Shown here: positions 36,442-45,156 of the stretch, piece by piece
Layout of the letters: every line of letters starts with the position of its first letter
Position numbering within the stretch: the stretch's first letter is position 1
Assembly (NCBI RefSeq): GCF_000701365.1
Contig: NZ_KL370778.1
Span: forward strand, 62,001-126,000
Direction: 5' to 3'
DNA: 64,000 bases
Source: Blastococcus sp. URHD0036
Lineage (GTDB): Bacteria > Actinomycetota > Actinomycetes > Mycobacteriales > Geodermatophilaceae
Translations under genes and position numbers: made by a program
Notes under the pieces: model-generated
What the model saw: the letters and a program-made list of their open reading frames with translations, nothing else
What the model was told of the DNA's origin: nothing
The model's database searches: none

Positions 36442-37574
36442 CAGTGCCCCGCTCCCTCGAACGACTGCTGGTAGGCCTCGAACTCCGCGCGCTGGGCGGC
36501 CAGTGGTGCGGTCTGCTCGGCGTAGACGGCATCGAACATGCTCACCGCCGGTGGCGGCTCCATCGACGTCGTCCCGCTGCGGATGCGCGCCGCCAGCTCG
36601 TCCCCCTCCGCGTCGACCTCGGCGAAGAAGGCCGCATCGGCGAGGCCCTCGTGGGCGAGGTGCACCTTCAGCCGGGCGATCGGGTCGCGCAGCTTCCACT
36701 CCTCCAGCTCGTCGGCCAGCCGGTAGCGGGTGGGGTCGTCGGAGGTGGTGTGCGCGCCCATCCGGTAGGTGAAGGCCTCGATGAAGGTCGGCCCCTGCCC
36801 CTCACGGGCAGCGGCCAGCGCCGCCCGGGTCACGGCGAGGACCGCCAGGACGTCGTTGCCGTCGACCCGGACGCCGGGGAAGCCGAAACCCGACGCACGC
36901 TGGAACAGCGGCACCCGCGACTGCCGCTCGATCGGTGCGCTGATCGCGTACTGGTTGTTCTGGCAGAAGAAGACGACCGGTGCCTGGAACGACGACGCCC
37001 AGATCATCGCCTCGTTGACCTCGCCCTGGCTGGTCGCGCCGTCGCCGAGGAAGGCGAGGACGGCGGACTCGGCGCCGTCGCGCTGCACGCCCATCGCGTA
37101 GCCGGTCGCGTGCAGCGTCTGCGCGCCGATGACGATCGTGTAGAGGTTGAACCCGGTGGCCGCGGCGTCCCAGCCGCCGTTGTCCACGCCGCGGAAGAGG
37201 CTCATCACGTGCAGGGGGTCCACCCCGCGCACCCAGGCGACGCCGTGCTCGCGGTAGGTCGGGAAGGCCATGTCGTCGGGCCGCAGCGCGTGGCCGGCGC
37301 CGACTTGGGCGGCCTCCTGGCCGAGCAACGAGGCCCACAGGCCCAGCTCGCCCTGCCGCTGGAGCGCGGTGGCCTCGACGTCCCACCGGCGGACCAGGAC
37401 GAGGTCGCGGTACAGGCCGCGCAGCTCGTCGGCCCCGAGGTCGATCGAGTAGGTGGGGTCCTCGACGCGCTGGCCCTCGGGGGTCAGCAGCTGGACGAGG
37501 TCCGGCTGGGGAGGCAGGTGCGGAGCGCCGGATCCCGGCACCGGGTCGGCCACCTCGGGGGGCACCGTGGACAT
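36441..37574 (-). CDS. bkdA: 2-oxoacid dehydrogenase E1 alpha subunit
   Basis: A 377-residue thiamine-diphosphate subunit. The ThDP motif is LGDGATSQGEVNEAM through CQNNQYAIS, and YRMGAHTTSDDPTRYR is the phosphorylation-loop region. AGGAG lies 8 bases upstream of the ATG at 37574. It leads the operon E1alpha, E1beta, E2, AGE and is divergent from an Lrp-type regulator, a common arrangement for branched-chain amino acid breakdown. Confidence 0.93.
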   Translation of the reverse strand: MSTVPPEVADPVPGSGAPHLPPQPDLVQLLTPEGQRVEDPTYSIDLGADELRGLYRDLVLVRRWDVEATALQRQGELGLWASLLGQEAAQVGAGHALRPDDMAFPTYREHGVAWVRGVDPLHVMSLFRGVDNGGWDAAATGFNLYTIVIGAQTLHATGYAMGVQRDGAESAVLAFLGDGATSQGEVNEAMIWASSFQAPVVFFCQNNQYAISAPIERQSRVPLFQRASGFGFPGVRVDGNDVLAVLAVTRAALAAAREGQGPTFIEAFTYRMGAHTTSDDPTRYRLADELEEWKLRDPIARLKVHLAHEGLADAAFFAEVDAEGDELAARIRSGTTSMEPPPAVSMFDAVYAEQTAPLAAQRAEFEAYQQSFEGAGH

Positions 37575-37698
37575 GGGGTAACTCCTCGTCGTCTCCCGCT
37601 GCCCCGGGGTCGCCGGGGAGCTGCGGTCGGTGGACGTGCGATGGCGCCGGGGTGTGGCGCCACTCACACCATCGTGACACGACGCGCCCCTCGGCGGA

Positions 37699-37763
37699 GC
37701 AGATCACCCACTCGGACGGGTGCGCAACGATGCTTGGACGTCCTAAGCAGATCGCGCACTCGT
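37699..37763. promoter_or_regulatory. Lrp-type repeat region in a divergent promoter
   Basis: GCAGATCACCCACTCGG (37699-37715) and GCAGATCGCGCACTCGT (37747-37763) are near-direct repeats 48 bp apart, with TGCTTGGACG and GTTGGACG between and beyond. They sit between the E1alpha gene and the Lrp gene, as expected for autoregulation by a DNA-wrapping Lrp protein. Confidence 0.45.
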
Positions 37764-37793
37764 TGGACGTGCACGCATGCCAGACTGCGCATC

Positions 37794-38288
37794 GTGCCGG
37801 CCCTCGACGCCACCGACGCCCGCCTGCTGCAGGCGCTCGCGGAGGACCCGCGTGCCTCGGCGATGGCGCTCTCCCAGCGGCTGGGCCTGGCCCGCAACAC
37901 CGTGCAGGCCCGGCTCGCGCGGCTGGAGGCGGGCGGGGCGCTGAGCCCGTTCACCACCCGCGTCCGGCCCGAGGCCCTGGGCCGCCCCCTGGAGGCCTAC
38001 ATGACGGTGCAGGTCGCCCAGCGCGCCCTGACCGACGTCGGGATCGCGCTGGCCGGCGTCCCGGAGGTCGTGGAGGTCACCGCGCTGTCCGGCGCGGCCG
38101 ACCTGCTCGTCCGCGTGGTGGCGGTCGACGCCGACGACCTCTGGCGGCTCACCGAGCAGGTCCTCGCCCTGCCCGGCGTGGAGCGGACCGACACCGCGCT
38201 GGCGCTGCGCCGGTTGGTCGAGCACCGGCTGGACCCGCTGCTGCAGCGCCTCGCCGGAGAGGCCCTCCCCGGCGTGTCGGCGGAGTAG
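37794..38288 (+). CDS. Lrp/AsnC family transcriptional regulator
   Basis: A 164-residue regulator: N-terminal winged helix (LDATDARLLQALAEDPRASA, then LSQRLGLARNTVQARLARLE) and a C-terminal RAM ligand domain with GVPEVVEVTALSGAADLLVRV. GTG start at 37794; the longer open frame overlays the E1alpha gene in antisense and is rejected. Divergent placement suggests it is BkdR-like, sensing a branched-chain amino or oxo acid. Confidence 0.9.
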   Translation: MPALDATDARLLQALAEDPRASAMALSQRLGLARNTVQARLARLEAGGALSPFTTRVRPEALGRPLEAYMTVQVAQRALTDVGIALAGVPEVVEVTALSGAADLLVRVVAVDADDLWRLTEQVLALPGVERTDTALALRRLVEHRLDPLLQRLAGEALPGVSAE

Positions 38289-38333
38289 CGTCCCTCCGGT
38301 CTGGCTCCGTCCGAAACAGCCCGGAGGTGCCGC

Positions 38334-39107
38334 GTGCCGAACCGTGCGCAGGACGACGCCGACTCCGCTGCCGCCCCCGTCCCGCTGGCCACCGCCCTGG
38401 GGGACCTCGCCCGGCAGCTCGAGCAGGAGGACGACCCCGACGCCGTCCTCGACGACATCGTCCGGGCGGCGACAGCGATGATCCCCGGCGCCTCCGAGGC
38501 CTCGATCAGCACGACGAGCGGGGGGAAGGTGGACTCCCGCGCCGCATCCGGCGAGCTCCCCCGCCTCGTCGACGCCCTCCAGCAGGAGACTCGCCAGGGG
38601 CCGTGTCTCGACGCGCTGGGCGAGCACCGCACCGTGCACGTGCCCGACATGGCCACGGAACGTCGCTGGCCCCACTTCGCGACCCGGGCCGCGGCACTGG
38701 GCGCCGGCTCCATGCTGTGCTTCCAGCTCTACGTCGAGGACGACAACATCGGCGCGCTGAACCTCTACGCCGGCCGCGCGCACGCGTTCGACGAGGCGTC
38801 CGAGCACATCGGGCTGCTGTTCGCCGCGCACGCGGCCATCGCCTACGCCGGCGCGCGCAAGCGGGAGGACCTCGAGCGGGCGCTGGACGCCCGGGACCTC
38901 ATCGGTCAGGCGAAGGGCATCCTGATGGAGCGCTACGGGCTGACCGGCCAGCGCGCGTTCCAGCTGCTGGTCCGGCTGAGCAACGAGAGCAACCGCAGGC
39001 TCCGCGACCTGGCCCTGGACGTCGTCCGCAGCTCCTCGGCCGCCGAGCCGGCAGGCCCGGTGACCGCCGGGAGGAGTCGCGACGTCGTGGTGCCCCGCAG
39101 GCGCTAG
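38334..39107 (+). CDS. GAF-ANTAR RNA-binding regulator 1
   Basis: A 257-residue protein with a GAF sensor domain (about 35-175) and a C-terminal ANTAR domain (about 180-240; ALDARDLIGQAKGILMERYG and AFQLLVRLSNESNRRLRDLA). ANTAR domains bind paired hexaloop RNA hairpins and prevent termination. No phosphoacceptor receiver domain. The ligand of the GAF domain is unknown. A paralogue follows 138 bp downstream. Confidence 0.88.
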   Translation: MPNRAQDDADSAAAPVPLATALGDLARQLEQEDDPDAVLDDIVRAATAMIPGASEASISTTSGGKVDSRAASGELPRLVDALQQETRQGPCLDALGEHRTVHVPDMATERRWPHFATRAAALGAGSMLCFQLYVEDDNIGALNLYAGRAHAFDEASEHIGLLFAAHAAIAYAGARKREDLERALDARDLIGQAKGILMERYGLTGQRAFQLLVRLSNESNRRLRDLALDVVRSSSAAEPAGPVTAGRSRDVVVPRRR

Positions 39108-39245
39108 TCTGGGGATCCAACCCGCCTCCGGGCGAACTTCCGTGCGGTCATGACGCGGCTCGCGGTGGCGACCGGCTCCTCGACGAGCCGGGCCGTCGTG
39201 GACGCCGCGGCCCTTCCAGGGTGCGGCACGTAGACAGGTTGTCCC

Positions 39246-39962
39246 GTGCCTCCCGAGCAGTCCCCGCCCGTCGACCCGCGCGAGGCCTTCGAGGAGCTCG
39301 CCCGGCTCTCGCTCCGGGACGAGTCGGTGGACTCGGTGCTCCAGCGGGTGACCCAGCTCGCCCAGCGGTCCATCCACGGGGCGGCCGAGGTGTCGGTGAC
39401 GCTCGTCAGCGACCACACCGCGACCACCGCGGCGTTCAGCGGCCGGGTGGCCGCCGAGCTCGACGAGACGCAGTACGACGCCGGCCGGGGGCCGTGCATG
39501 GAGGCGGCCATCGGCGGCGAGGTCGTCGAGGTCCCGGACTTCGACGTGGAGACCCGCTGGCCGGAGCTGACCACCGCGGCGCTGAAGCGGGGCCTGCACG
39601 GTTCCCTGTCGACGCCGATCCCGGTCCAGGTGCAGCTGCAGGGCGCGGTGAACATCTACTCGGCCGAGCCGCACGCGTTCGACGACGACGACCGCGAGAT
39701 GGCCAAGACCTTCGCCTCCTACGCCGCCGTGGCCATCGCCAACATGCACCTGTACGAGAACACCCGTGCCCTCGCGGAGAACCTGCAGAAGGCGATGGAG
39801 TACCGAGCCGTGATCGAGCAGGCCAAGGGCATCCTCATGAGCCAGCGCAGGATCTCGGCGGCCGAGGCGTTCGAGCTGCTCTCGGCGGCTTCGCAGCGTT
39901 CCAACCGCAAGCTGCGCGACATCGCCGCGGCGATCGTGGCCGGCATCGAGGACGGGCACTGA
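39246..39962 (+). CDS. GAF-ANTAR RNA-binding regulator 2
   Basis: A 238-residue paralogue of the preceding protein: GAF (about 20-160) and ANTAR (about 170-235; MEYRAVIEQAKGILMSQRR, AFELLSAASQRSNRKLRDIA). GTG start at 39246. The 138-bp leader contains a hairpin CCGGCTC-CTCGAC-GAGCCGG at 39172-39191 and a second weaker one at 39204-39227, which might be targets of an ANTAR protein, though the loop lacks the expected leading A. Confidence 0.87.
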   Translation: MPPEQSPPVDPREAFEELARLSLRDESVDSVLQRVTQLAQRSIHGAAEVSVTLVSDHTATTAAFSGRVAAELDETQYDAGRGPCMEAAIGGEVVEVPDFDVETRWPELTTAALKRGLHGSLSTPIPVQVQLQGAVNIYSAEPHAFDDDDREMAKTFASYAAVAIANMHLYENTRALAENLQKAMEYRAVIEQAKGILMSQRRISAAEAFELLSAASQRSNRKLRDIAAAIVAGIEDGH

Positions 39963-40039
39963 CTCGTCCGGCCGGTTCGGCGCCGTACTGGCACCCTGAT
40001 CGCACGGCCCACGCGGTTGCCGGCAACCACGCGGACCCA

Positions 40040-40071
40040 GACTCGGCGGTCGAGAACACGGCCGCCGAGTC
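40040..40071. terminator. Bidirectional hairpin
   Basis: GACTCGGCGG (40040-40049) pairs with CCGCCGAGTC (40062-40071) around a 12-base loop, between the convergent ANTAR and DUF3253 genes. A GGTTGCCGGCAACC palindrome at 40014-40027 precedes it. Confidence 0.55.
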
Positions 40072-40091
40072 GTCTGTCGTGACCCGCCGGC

Positions 40092-40352
40092 TCAGCGCGG
40101 ACGGCGGATCCGGACCGGCCCCCGGGCGGTCGCGACGTCGACCACCTCACCCCGCTGCGTCACCTGCACCTCGCCGGCCCCGGCCAGCCGGCCCGCGGCG
40201 GCGCGGGCGGCGGGCATGAGCTCGCGCCAACCGTCCGGGTCGACGGCCCGCGCCGCGTCCGACGGGCAGATCGAGGCATCGGCCGCGCGGGCGTCCAGGA
40301 GCGCGACGATCTGCCGCTCGAGGGCCCGGTCGACGTCGTCCGCGCCGCTCAC
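40092..40352 (-). CDS. DUF3253 family protein
   Basis: An 86-residue protein. ICPSDAARAVDPDGWRELMPAARAAAGRLAGAGEVQVTQRGEVV matches the DUF3253 pattern, a winged-helix-like fold of unknown function. The GTG start at 40352 overlaps the serine hydrolase stop (GTGA). Probably cytoplasmic, possibly DNA-binding. Confidence 0.8.
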   Translation of the reverse strand: MSGADDVDRALERQIVALLDARAADASICPSDAARAVDPDGWRELMPAARAAAGRLAGAGEVQVTQRGEVVDVATARGPVRIRRPR

Positions 40353-41671
40353 CGCCAGCCGTCCTCGTCGACGCCGCCGGGCACCGGCGCCTCGGGGTCG
40401 TAGGGCGTGCGGGTGAAGACGAACGTGCCCAGGTCGAGGTGGTCCGGCGCGATCCGCAGGGTCTCGCCGGCGTGGTACCCGTCGAGCCCCAGCCAGGTGC
40501 CGTCCGCGCGGGCGGCGAACCGGCTCGCCCGTCCCGTCCGGCCCGGAAGCGGGTCCAGCCGGAGCAGCCCTCCGGCCACGGCGCGCAGGACGTAGGGCGC
40601 CGGCCCCCAGTACCAGACACCGAGCGCGTCCAGGTCCACCGGCGACGGCGCGGGGCGCCACTCGTCGACCACCCGCGGCTCGGCAGCCCGGAGGTCGTCG
40701 AGCAGGCCCGGCCACAGCTGTTCCATGCCGCTGGTGGTGTTGGCCAGGGTCACCGCACCGGTGCCCTCCTCGCGGTCGACGAAGACCCCGGCGAGGAAGC
40801 CGGGCATCGAGCCGCCGTGGCCGGTGACCACCCGGCCGTCGAGCCGCAGCACCTGCAGGCCCAGGCCGTAGGCCGACCAGCCGGGCGCGGAGGAGTCGAC
40901 GCCGGCCGGCACCGCCATCTCCTCGAGGGTCGCCGGCCGCAGGACGTCGCCGGTGTCCCCGAGCAGGAAGACGGCGAAGCGCGCCAGGTCGGCCAGCGGC
41001 GCCCACAGCTGGCCCGCGGCCGCCATCACCCCGGCGTCGTGCTCGGGCTCCGGGAGCACGACGTCGGCCCAGGGGTGCACCGCGGTGCCCTCGGCGGCGG
41101 GCTGGACCGGGCGGGGCGTCGTCCGCGTCATGCCGAGCGGGAGGAGCACCTCGTCGCGCACCACCTCCGCCCACGCCCGCCCCCGGTGCCGGGCGACGAG
41201 CTCACCGAGCAGGCCGAAGCCGAGGTTCGAGTAGTGGAACCGGCGGGCGGCGCCGAGCACCGCGTGCTCCTCGCGCAGCCGGAGGTCCTCCAGCGACCCG
41301 CCCGGCACCCGCTCCCACCAGCCCCCGGGGCTCTCGGCGGCCGCGCCGGCCAGGTGCGACAGCAACTGCCCGACCGTGCGGTCGCCCAGCGGCGTGCCGG
41401 GGACGTGGCGCTCGAGCGGGTCGTCCAGCCCGAGCCGCCCCTCGTCCCGCAGCCGCATCACGGCGACCGCGGTGACCGTCTTGCTGATCGAGCCCAGCCG
41501 GTACTGGACGTCGAGCACGGGCCCCGGCACCTGCCCGCGACCGGCCGACCACACGAGGCCGCCGTCGCGGACCACACCGGCGACCAGCCCGGGGACGCGA
41601 CCGTCGCGCTGGGCGCGGGCCGTCCGCGCCAGCAGGGTGCGGGCGGTCGAGGGGAGCACGGGTCCGGGCAT
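40349..41671 (-). CDS. Serine hydrolase, beta-lactamase/DD-peptidase family
   Basis: A 440-residue class C beta-lactamase-type protein with SISK (Ser61-Lys64), YSN (Tyr147-Asn149) and HGGS near residue 290. No signal peptide is evident at the chosen start, so it is probably cytoplasmic, an esterase or peptidase and not a resistance enzyme. A C-terminal domain of about 110 residues follows the catalytic one. Coupled to the DUF3253 gene. Confidence 0.82.
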   Translation of the reverse strand: MPGPVLPSTARTLLARTARAQRDGRVPGLVAGVVRDGGLVWSAGRGQVPGPVLDVQYRLGSISKTVTAVAVMRLRDEGRLGLDDPLERHVPGTPLGDRTVGQLLSHLAGAAAESPGGWWERVPGGSLEDLRLREEHAVLGAARRFHYSNLGFGLLGELVARHRGRAWAEVVRDEVLLPLGMTRTTPRPVQPAAEGTAVHPWADVVLPEPEHDAGVMAAAGQLWAPLADLARFAVFLLGDTGDVLRPATLEEMAVPAGVDSSAPGWSAYGLGLQVLRLDGRVVTGHGGSMPGFLAGVFVDREEGTGAVTLANTTSGMEQLWPGLLDDLRAAEPRVVDEWRPAPSPVDLDALGVWYWGPAPYVLRAVAGGLLRLDPLPGRTGRASRFAARADGTWLGLDGYHAGETLRIAPDHLDLGTFVFTRTPYDPEAPVPGGVDEDGWR

Positions 41672-41709
41672 GACGGCGACCGTAGGACAGCGCCGCCGGG
41701 GAAGCGGGG

Positions 41710-42027
41710 TCAGGCCGCCCTGACCGCCTCCAGCCGGCCGGTGCGGCGGGCCCAGACCTCGAAGACGACGGTGGCGAACGGCGGCACCGAGGCGGCGAGC
41801 GCCAGCAGCGCCGTCCCGGGGGACCAGCGCAGCCGGCGCGCGGTCAGCAGGGTGACCACGACGTAGAGGACGAACACCGCCCCGTGGATCGGGCCGAACA
41901 CCTTCACGCCGAGCTCGGTCGTCTCGGGCACGTACTTGACGTACATCCCGGTCAGCAGCCCCACCCAGGTGATCGCCTCGGCGACGGCGACGGCGCGGAA
42001 CAGCTGGACGGCGGTGCGCGGGTTCAT
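41710..42027 (-). CDS. DUF3817 membrane protein
   Basis: A 105-residue protein with three hydrophobic helices (about 10-29, 45-64, 72-90), the GMYVKYVPETTELGVKVFGPIHGAVF block and a basic end. This is DUF3817, a small membrane family common in actinobacteria. ATG at 42027; upstream reading in the same frame is not coding-like. Function unknown. Confidence 0.84.
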   Translation of the reverse strand: MNPRTAVQLFRAVAVAEAITWVGLLTGMYVKYVPETTELGVKVFGPIHGAVFVLYVVVTLLTARRLRWSPGTALLALAASVPPFATVVFEVWARRTGRLEAVRAA

Positions 42028-42120
42028 GGTGTCCTCTCGACGGTGGTCCTCCGAGGGAACGGCCGGCGCCGTCGCAGGGTCCCCGGATCGGGGTGTGAGC
42101 TGCGTGGCATCGTCGGCGGC

Positions 42121-42681
42121 GTGCGAGGGCTGGCCCGGCGGGAGTTCTGCCTCGTGCTGCTGCGCCGCATGGCCGACGTCCGCCCCGACCTGGTGGCCGA
42201 GGCCCTGCCGAAGCTGTCGGCGACCCGGGCCCAGGCGAACGCGGCGCACACCCGGTGGCAGGCGCTGCACCACAGCCCCCGCGCCCCGCGCGGCCTGGCG
42301 CTGCGGACGGCGGTGCTGGGACCGCCGGACACCTGCGTGGCCCGCCCGCACGGCGACCTGGTGCTGGAGCTGCGGCAGTGGCCGCTCCCGCTCTGGCCGC
42401 AGCTGCGCTGGCGGGTGGTCACCGCCCCCGGCGGCGAGGTGCTGGACGAGCAGCTCGTGCGGGGCCCGGGGTCCGGCGTGCCGAGGGCCTCGGCCGACCG
42501 GCTGCTCACCTGGCAGCACGTGGTGGACGACGTCGCGGCCGTGCCCGGCACCAGCCACGCCGACCCGGGGACGGCGGCGCACTGGGAGGTCGAACTGCCC
42601 GACGGCCGCCGGGCCCGCTTCGTGTGGGGCCTGCTGCAGGAGGTCCGGGATCAGCCGGCGATGCGCCGTGCTCCGGCGTAG
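42121..42681 (+). CDS. Hypothetical protein, possibly dimeric ligand-binding
   Basis: A 186-residue soluble protein rich in Arg and Leu, starting VRGLARREFCLVLLRRMADV. It contains a PRGLALRTAVLGPPDTC strand region and an HWEVELPDGRRARFVWGL end. I do not recognise its family. Its last 31 bp overlap, tail to tail, the end of the NlpC/P60 gene. Codon bias supports it as real. Confidence 0.65.
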   Translation: MRGLARREFCLVLLRRMADVRPDLVAEALPKLSATRAQANAAHTRWQALHHSPRAPRGLALRTAVLGPPDTCVARPHGDLVLELRQWPLPLWPQLRWRVVTAPGGEVLDEQLVRGPGSGVPRASADRLLTWQHVVDDVAAVPGTSHADPGTAAHWEVELPDGRRARFVWGLLQEVRDQPAMRRAPA

Positions 42682-43739
42682 CCACCCATCGAGTCGATCG
42701 ACCCGACCTTGACGACGTCGCCCGAGGTGGGCGCGTGCACCATCTGGCCGTTGCCGATGTAGATGCCGACGTGGCTCACCGGGCTGTAGAAGAACACCAG
42801 GTCACCGGGCTGGAGGTTCGCCCGGGAGACCGCCTGGCCCATCTGGGACTGCAGCCGGCTGGAGTGCGGGAGGCTGATCCCGGCGGCCCGGAAGGCGTAC
42901 TGCGTCAGGCCCGAGCAGTCGAAGGAGCCCGGTCCGCCCGCGGCCCAGACGTAGGGCTTGCCACGCTGCGCCATGGCGGTGGCGATCGCGGTCTGCGCCG
43001 CTCCGGTGCCGCCGACGACGGGAGCCGACGGCGTCTCCTCCTCGTCGGCCACGGGCTCGGGGCGCTCGGCCCGGCTGGCGGTGGTCTCGGCGTGCGCCGC
43101 GGCCGAGGCGGCGAGTGCGGCCTGCTTCTCCGCGGCGGTGAGCCGGTCGAAGTCGGCCCGGTAGGTGGCGATCTCGGCCTCGAGCGCGGCCTGCTGGGCG
43201 GCGACGGCGTCGTAGGTCTGCTGTGCCTGGGCGGCGGCCAGGTCGGCAGCGGTCCGGGCGGTGGCCGCGGTCTCGCTCGCGCCGACGGCGGCGGTCAGGA
43301 TGCCGTTCTGGTGGTCGGCGACCAGCTCGTAGGCGCTCACCAGGCCGATGAACTCGTCGGCCGAGTCGCTGGTCAGCAGCGCCTGCAGCGATCCGCCGCT
43401 CTGGCCGGTCCACGCGCTGCGGGCGACGCCGCGCACCTGCTGCTGGGCGGCCGCGACCTGGGCCTGCGCCGCGTCGGCAGCGGCGGTCGCCGCGGCGGCC
43501 TGGGCCTGCAGCGCCGCGAGCTCCTCGCGGGCCTCGTTGAACTGCTCGGTGACCGTCTCCAGCTCGTGCCCACGGGCGGCCATGAGCTCGGCGGCCTCGG
43601 CCGCGGTGGCCGGCCCCTCGGCGGCGGCCGGTCCGGGGACCAGGCCGACCCCCAGGGCCACGGCGACGGAGGAGACCAGGAGCACCGCCCGGCGGAGTCG
43701 GTGCGGACGCGCGGGGAAGGCGCGGGCGTGGGACGCCAT
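42651..43739 (-). CDS. Secreted NlpC/P60 peptidoglycan endopeptidase
   Basis: A 362-residue secreted hydrolase: signal peptide (about 1-40, GPAAAEG cleavage), an Ala/Gln-rich coiled coil (about 43-220), an acidic linker, then NlpC/P60 with Cys275 (FDCSGL), His323 (SHVGIYIG) and His335 (VHAP). It cuts cell-wall stem peptides and resembles RipA/CwlT-type enzymes. The ATG is preceded by a c-di-AMP riboswitch, so expression should respond to c-di-AMP. A tail-to-tail overlap exists with the plus-strand gene ending at 42681. Confidence 0.92.
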   Translation of the reverse strand: MASHARAFPARPHRLRRAVLLVSSVAVALGVGLVPGPAAAEGPATAAEAAELMAARGHELETVTEQFNEAREELAALQAQAAAATAAADAAQAQVAAAQQQVRGVARSAWTGQSGGSLQALLTSDSADEFIGLVSAYELVADHQNGILTAAVGASETAATARTAADLAAAQAQQTYDAVAAQQAALEAEIATYRADFDRLTAAEKQAALAASAAAHAETTASRAERPEPVADEEETPSAPVVGGTGAAQTAIATAMAQRGKPYVWAAGGPGSFDCSGLTQYAFRAAGISLPHSSRLQSQMGQAVSRANLQPGDLVFFYSPVSHVGIYIGNGQMVHAPTSGDVVKVGSIDSMGGYAGARRIAG

Positions 43740-43759
43740 GGTCAGGCGGATCTCTCTTT

Positions 43760-43895
43760 CTCCAACGGCCGCCTACCGGGTTAGCTGACGGGTTCGGGCG
43801 GGAGTTCGCCCGGTGCTCGCGGCGGACCGCGGGCACTGCACCCCGGGACTTCGGTGGGTCCCCGGTCCGGCGTCCCCCGAAGGGTCGGCCGGTTC
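43760..43895 (-). ncRNA. ydaO/c-di-AMP riboswitch
   Basis: Read on the minus strand, this leader contains GGGGTGCAGTGCC, GGGCGAACTCCCGCCCGAAC and CCGTCAGCTAACCCGGTAGG, close to the conserved 3' part of ydaO-class riboswitches found before cell-wall hydrolase genes in actinobacteria. It ends about 20 bases before the NlpC/P60 start, with GGAGAAAGAGAG between. A TTGTCA-17-TTACGG element at 43955-43985 could be its promoter. Ends are approximate. Confidence 0.8.
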
Positions 43896-44176
43896 GACGG
43901 CGTCCGTGGGGTGTCACCCAGGCCGGTGACGCTGTGCCCCATCGGACACACAGACCGTAAGGGCCGTTATGGGGGCGTGACAATCACCAGCGTGTAATTC
44001 GTTCGCTCACCGTGAGCAACCGACCCCGTGGCGCGACTGTCCGTGACCGGGGGGCTCGGTTCTGACCAGCGCGGACGTCCCGGGCCCGCCGACGACGCCC
44101 GGGTGCATCCGCTCGTGACGCTCGCCACGCGCTGCACGCCCCGCACGTGTTTGCCGGTGCGGTCCACCGCGCACCC

Positions 44177-45127
44177 ATGACCCATGCGGATTCCCCGGCG
44201 GGCAGTGGCCCGCCCGCTCGTCGAGCAGGAGTTCGACGGCTGAGCGGCACCGCTGCACCACCCCCGCGCGGCACCGCCTGGTCGCGCGCGCGGCTCGGCA
44301 CCGAGGTCCGCTACCTCGCGGCGTCGATCCGGGGCAGACTCCGCGGCCGCGACCTCGCCCTGATCGCGGCGGGGCTGACCTTCTACGCCGCCATCGCCGT
44401 CGTCCCGCTGCTGCTGGTGGCGATCCGGCTCACCGGAGCACTCGTCGGAGCCGACGAGGTCTCCCGGCTGACCGGCCGGCTCGCCGGGCTCCTGCCGGAA
44501 CAGCTGGGCGCCCCGGGCGTGGTCCGCGACCTCGTCGACGCCGGCCTCGGCATGGACCTGTTCGGTCTGCTGCTCGCCCTGCTCCCGCTCTCGCTCTACG
44601 GCGAGGGGCTGCGCCGGGCGCTGCTGCGCTTCAGCGGATCCCGCGACACCCTCACCGGCTGGCGCGGCCGGTTGCTGGCCCTGCCCCTCGTCGTCGTCAC
44701 CCCGCTGCTGCTCTACCCGCTGCTGCTGGCCGCCGCCGGGATGGCCGACCTCACCGACCGCGCCGGCGCCGGACCGGCCGTGGGCCGCTTCGCGCTCGGC
44801 TACTACTCGGTGCTCTTCGTCCTCACCGTGCCGCTGGTGTGGGGCTACCGGGTCGTCGCGGCCGACCGGCTGCGCTGGCCGGCACTGGTGTGCGGGTCCC
44901 TGTTCACCGCGGCCTGCCTGTCCGGCTTCCTCCAGGGCTTCGTCCTGTTCCTGTCCCTGCCGCTGGACCTCGGCGCACCGTTCGGCGGCCTGACCGCGGT
45001 GGGCGCGGCCGTCGCCCTGGGCCTCTGGCTGTTCCTGCTGCACCTGGTCCTGCTGGGCGGCTGGCTGGCGACCCAGGCGCTCGACGACCGCCTCGCAGCA
45101 AGGCGAGACGGCTGGATCGGCGTGTGA
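44177..45127 (+). CDS. YihY/virulence factor BrkB family membrane protein
   Basis: A 316-residue membrane protein with a hydrophilic N-terminal 65 residues and about six transmembrane segments. LIAAGLTFYAAIAVVPLLL near 70 is the family's first membrane motif. Function in bacteria is unsettled. Followed 29 bp later by an alcohol dehydrogenase gene in the same direction. Confidence 0.85.
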   Translation: MTHADSPAGSGPPARRAGVRRLSGTAAPPPRGTAWSRARLGTEVRYLAASIRGRLRGRDLALIAAGLTFYAAIAVVPLLLVAIRLTGALVGADEVSRLTGRLAGLLPEQLGAPGVVRDLVDAGLGMDLFGLLLALLPLSLYGEGLRRALLRFSGSRDTLTGWRGRLLALPLVVVTPLLLYPLLLAAAGMADLTDRAGAGPAVGRFALGYYSVLFVLTVPLVWGYRVVAADRLRWPALVCGSLFTAACLSGFLQGFVLFLSLPLDLGAPFGGLTAVGAAVALGLWLFLLHLVLLGGWLATQALDDRLAARRDGWIGV

Positions 45128-45156
45128 CGGCGGCCCGTGCGGGGGACGGGCAGGGA

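Noticed and set aside
39172-39191. Definite ANTAR target hairpin
   Set aside because: The loop CTCGAC lacks the conserved A at position 1 of ANTAR hexaloops, so it is kept only as a possibility.
40349-41671. An antibiotic-resistance beta-lactamase
   Set aside because: The SxxK and YxN motifs are shared by many esterases and peptidases, and no signal peptide is seen.
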